A DNA stretch of 7,241 bases, from the NCBI GenBank assembly GCA_937897585.1, contig CALCNY010000278.1:1-7241 (forward strand). The letters are read 5' to 3'. Positions within the stretch are counted from its first letter, which is position 1, and each line of letters starts with the position of its first letter. This DNA is from an uncultured Chitinophagaceae bacterium. GTDB lineage: Bacteria; Bacteroidota; Bacteroidia; Chitinophagales; Chitinophagaceae. Made by a program: the position numbers and the translations under genes. Under the pieces are notes generated by a model that worked only from the letters and a program-made list of their open reading frames with translations, searched no databases and had not been told where the DNA came from. Shown one piece after another: positions 5,709 through 7,241 of this stretch.

Positions 5709-5710
5709 AA

Positions 5711-7241
5711 TTATTTCGAAACTAATTCTAACGCTTTCATTACGTCTTTATCTTCAGTAGCCTTTATCTGATAAAAGCCATTTTTATGCCAAACCATATT
5801 AGCAATTAGATATTTTGCATTCTCAAGTAATAATTTTTTATCATTAGGCGTACAGATTTTTATGTCAATTTTTCTTGTTTGAATATCATTTAATAACAGA
5901 TTCCAATCGTTATCAGTCAAATTGAAATTTGAAGCGAAATCGTTAGGGTTTTTAAATGATTTTAATTTCTCTTTTTGAATAATTGAATATTCAAACGCGA
6001 AATGATTGAGGATGCCTTTTTCAAATACCTGACTGAAGAATTCACTAATTTTATTCGAGTCTGCAGAAATAACTACATCAGGCATAATGCCACCACTTGC
6101 GTACAATTTTTTTCCGGATGGACTTGTGAAAGTTTTTCCAGATTGATGTAAACTATCCTCATTGTAATTTTTGTTTTCTGTTTCATAATAATATGCCTTT
6201 GTACCATTTTGATAAGATCGTTGAATGCTCCTTCCTGTAGGTGTGTAATAACGAGCAATGGTTAAACGAAGTGCGCCTTTGTCGCTTAAGTCAAATTGTT
6301 CCTGAACCAGGCCTTTTCCAAAGCTACGACTACCAATGATTGTGGCTCTGTCCCAATCTTGAAGCGCGCCCATCAACACTTCGCTGGCACTGGCACTTCC
6401 TTCATTGGATAAAACAAATAATTTTCCTTTTTCAAATTGACCTTGTCTTCTGCATCTGTATTCTTTTTTAGGAGAATGTTTGCCTTCTGTATAAGTTATC
6501 ATTTTGTCGCCTTCGAGGAATTCATCAGCAATTTCGATCGCCTCATCTAAAACGCCGCCTCCATTGTCTCTTAAATCCAGAATCAGATTTTTCATTCCTT
6601 TTTTATTGAGTGCTGTTAATGCAGTCATGAACTCATTGTAAGTTTGGGTAGAAAATTTATTGATTTTAATAGAACCATTACTGCTATCCAACATGAAGCT
6701 GGCGTCAACACTATTTACAGGAACGAGGTCTCTCGAAATATTGACAACTATTTTTTTCTTGTTTCTTAAGATGCCTAGTTTCAAAGTTGTTCCTCTATTG
6801 CCTCTGAGAATTTTTCTCATTGAATCTACTTCTATTTTTTGACCAGCAACATTATTATCGTTTACCGAAATAAGCTGATCTCCTGATTGTAAGTTTGCTT
6901 TTTGAGCAGGGCCACCTTCTATAATGTTGATCATATTTAAGGTGTCGTTGTAGATTTCAAACTCAATCCCAACGCCATAAAAATTCCCTTGTATGTCATT
7001 ATTGATATCTTCTAAATCAGCAGGTGGTATATAATGAGAATGAGGGTCTAGCTGGTTTAATATCGCTTCAATGGCAGTGTCTGAAAGATTTTTGGTGTTG
7101 ACATTATCTACATACTTGTTTTTAATTAAACTCAATACTTCTTGAATTACATTTTTTTTTTCATGATAAAAAAAACTAGTCTCAGGAAAATGATCTCTCA
7201 TTTTGAATCCAATAAAAATACCTACACTAATTGCCACAGAT
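5711..7241 (-). CDS. S41-family C-terminal-processing peptidase (Ctp/Prc-like), N-terminus beyond window
   Basis: An envelope serine protease that trims or degrades periplasmic proteins from their C-termini. Numbering from the codon at 7235-7237: a membrane anchor end (AISVGIFIGF, 2-11), an S41 N-terminal helical region (LSLIKNKYVDNV and LDPHSHYI, about 35-70), a PDZ domain (about 85-165, with GVGIEF and GDQLISVN) and the peptidase core with LILDLRDNGGG (218-228). The Ser-Lys dyad is Ser283 in GSASASE and Lys308 in SFGKG, spaced 25 residues as in E. coli Prc Ser452/Lys477. A C-terminal extension runs from about 395 to 508. The reading frame is open to the window edge. The first possible start inside, GTG 7237, lies in the middle of the predicted anchor, so the real start is most likely outside. 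All catalytic landmarks are intact. Confidence 0.92.
   Translation of the reverse strand, partial: SVAISVGIFIGFKMRDHFPETSFFYHEKKNVIQEVLSLIKNKYVDNVNTKNLSDTAIEAILNQLDPHSHYIPPADLEDINNDIQGNFYGVGIEFEIYNDTLNMINIIEGGPAQKANLQSGDQLISVNDNNVAGQKIEVDSMRKILRGNRGTTLKLGILRNKKKIVVNISRDLVPVNSVDASFMLDSSNGSIKINKFSTQTYNEFMTALTALNKKGMKNLILDLRDNGGGVLDEAIEIADEFLEGDKMITYTEGKHSPKKEYRCRRQGQFEKGKLFVLSNEGSASASEVLMGALQDWDRATIIGSRSFGKGLVQEQFDLSDKGALRLTIARYYTPTGRSIQRSYQNGTKAYYYETENKNYNEDSLHQSGKTFTSPSGKKLYASGGIMPDVVISADSNKISEFFSQVFEKGILNHFAFEYSIIQKEKLKSFKNPNDFASNFNLTDNDWNLLLNDIQTRKIDIKICTPNDKKLLLENAKYLIANMVWHKNGFYQIKATEDKDVMKALELVSK

Overview
This AT-rich window most likely comes from a member of the Bacteroidota (a Chitinophaga-, Sphingobacterium- or Flavobacterium-like lineage). 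Three things suggest this: the starts lack clear Shine-Dalgarno sequences, matches to the Bacteroidota sigma-A promoter (TTTG about 18-21 nt upstream of TAnnTTTG) occur where promoters are expected, and the encoded proteins resemble that phylum's versions. The taxonomic call is inference from sequence character, not from a database search.

Right-hand three quarters (1420-7241). Four ordinary housekeeping or nutrient genes are tightly packed. A PLP-dependent cystathionine beta-synthase with a C-terminal CBS-domain pair (minus strand, 1420-2775) diverges from an Amt-type ammonium channel (plus, best start 2958). An APC-superfamily amino-acid permease (plus, 4356-5708) follows 84 bp after the ammonium channel. 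A C-terminal-processing peptidase of family S41 (minus, 5711 to the window edge) converges on the permease with only 2 bp between stop codons. The peptidase runs off the right edge, so its true N-terminus is missing. The first three genes share a loose nitrogen/amino-acid/sulfur theme, but nothing shows that they form one system.

Left 1.4 kb (1-1419). This stretch has no full-length intact gene. It holds two diverged copies of a roughly 0.5-kb unit (about 21-534 and 773-1323). Each copy has a strongly T/G-rich middle full of GGATATTGG-like motifs and a conserved block of about 83 bp at the right end (408-490 versus 1174-1256, 66 of 83 identical by hand alignment). Read on the minus strand, the recurring core encodes a common peptide (AYAVKS[DE]D) in all three clear copies, with several differences at third codon positions. 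Unit B can be read as one minus-strand frame with an internal stop and a frameshift, ending 16 bp before a strong minus-strand terminator with a UUCG tetraloop. I therefore read the region as decayed minus-strand coding DNA or a repeat family derived from it, possibly still transcribed. A 58-codon minus-strand ORF (447-623) overlapping a 9-bp tandem repeat is the only moderately believable small gene there.

I see no tRNA, rRNA, CRISPR array, intact insertion sequence or recognised defence system. The only candidate for something undescribed is the left-hand repeat region.
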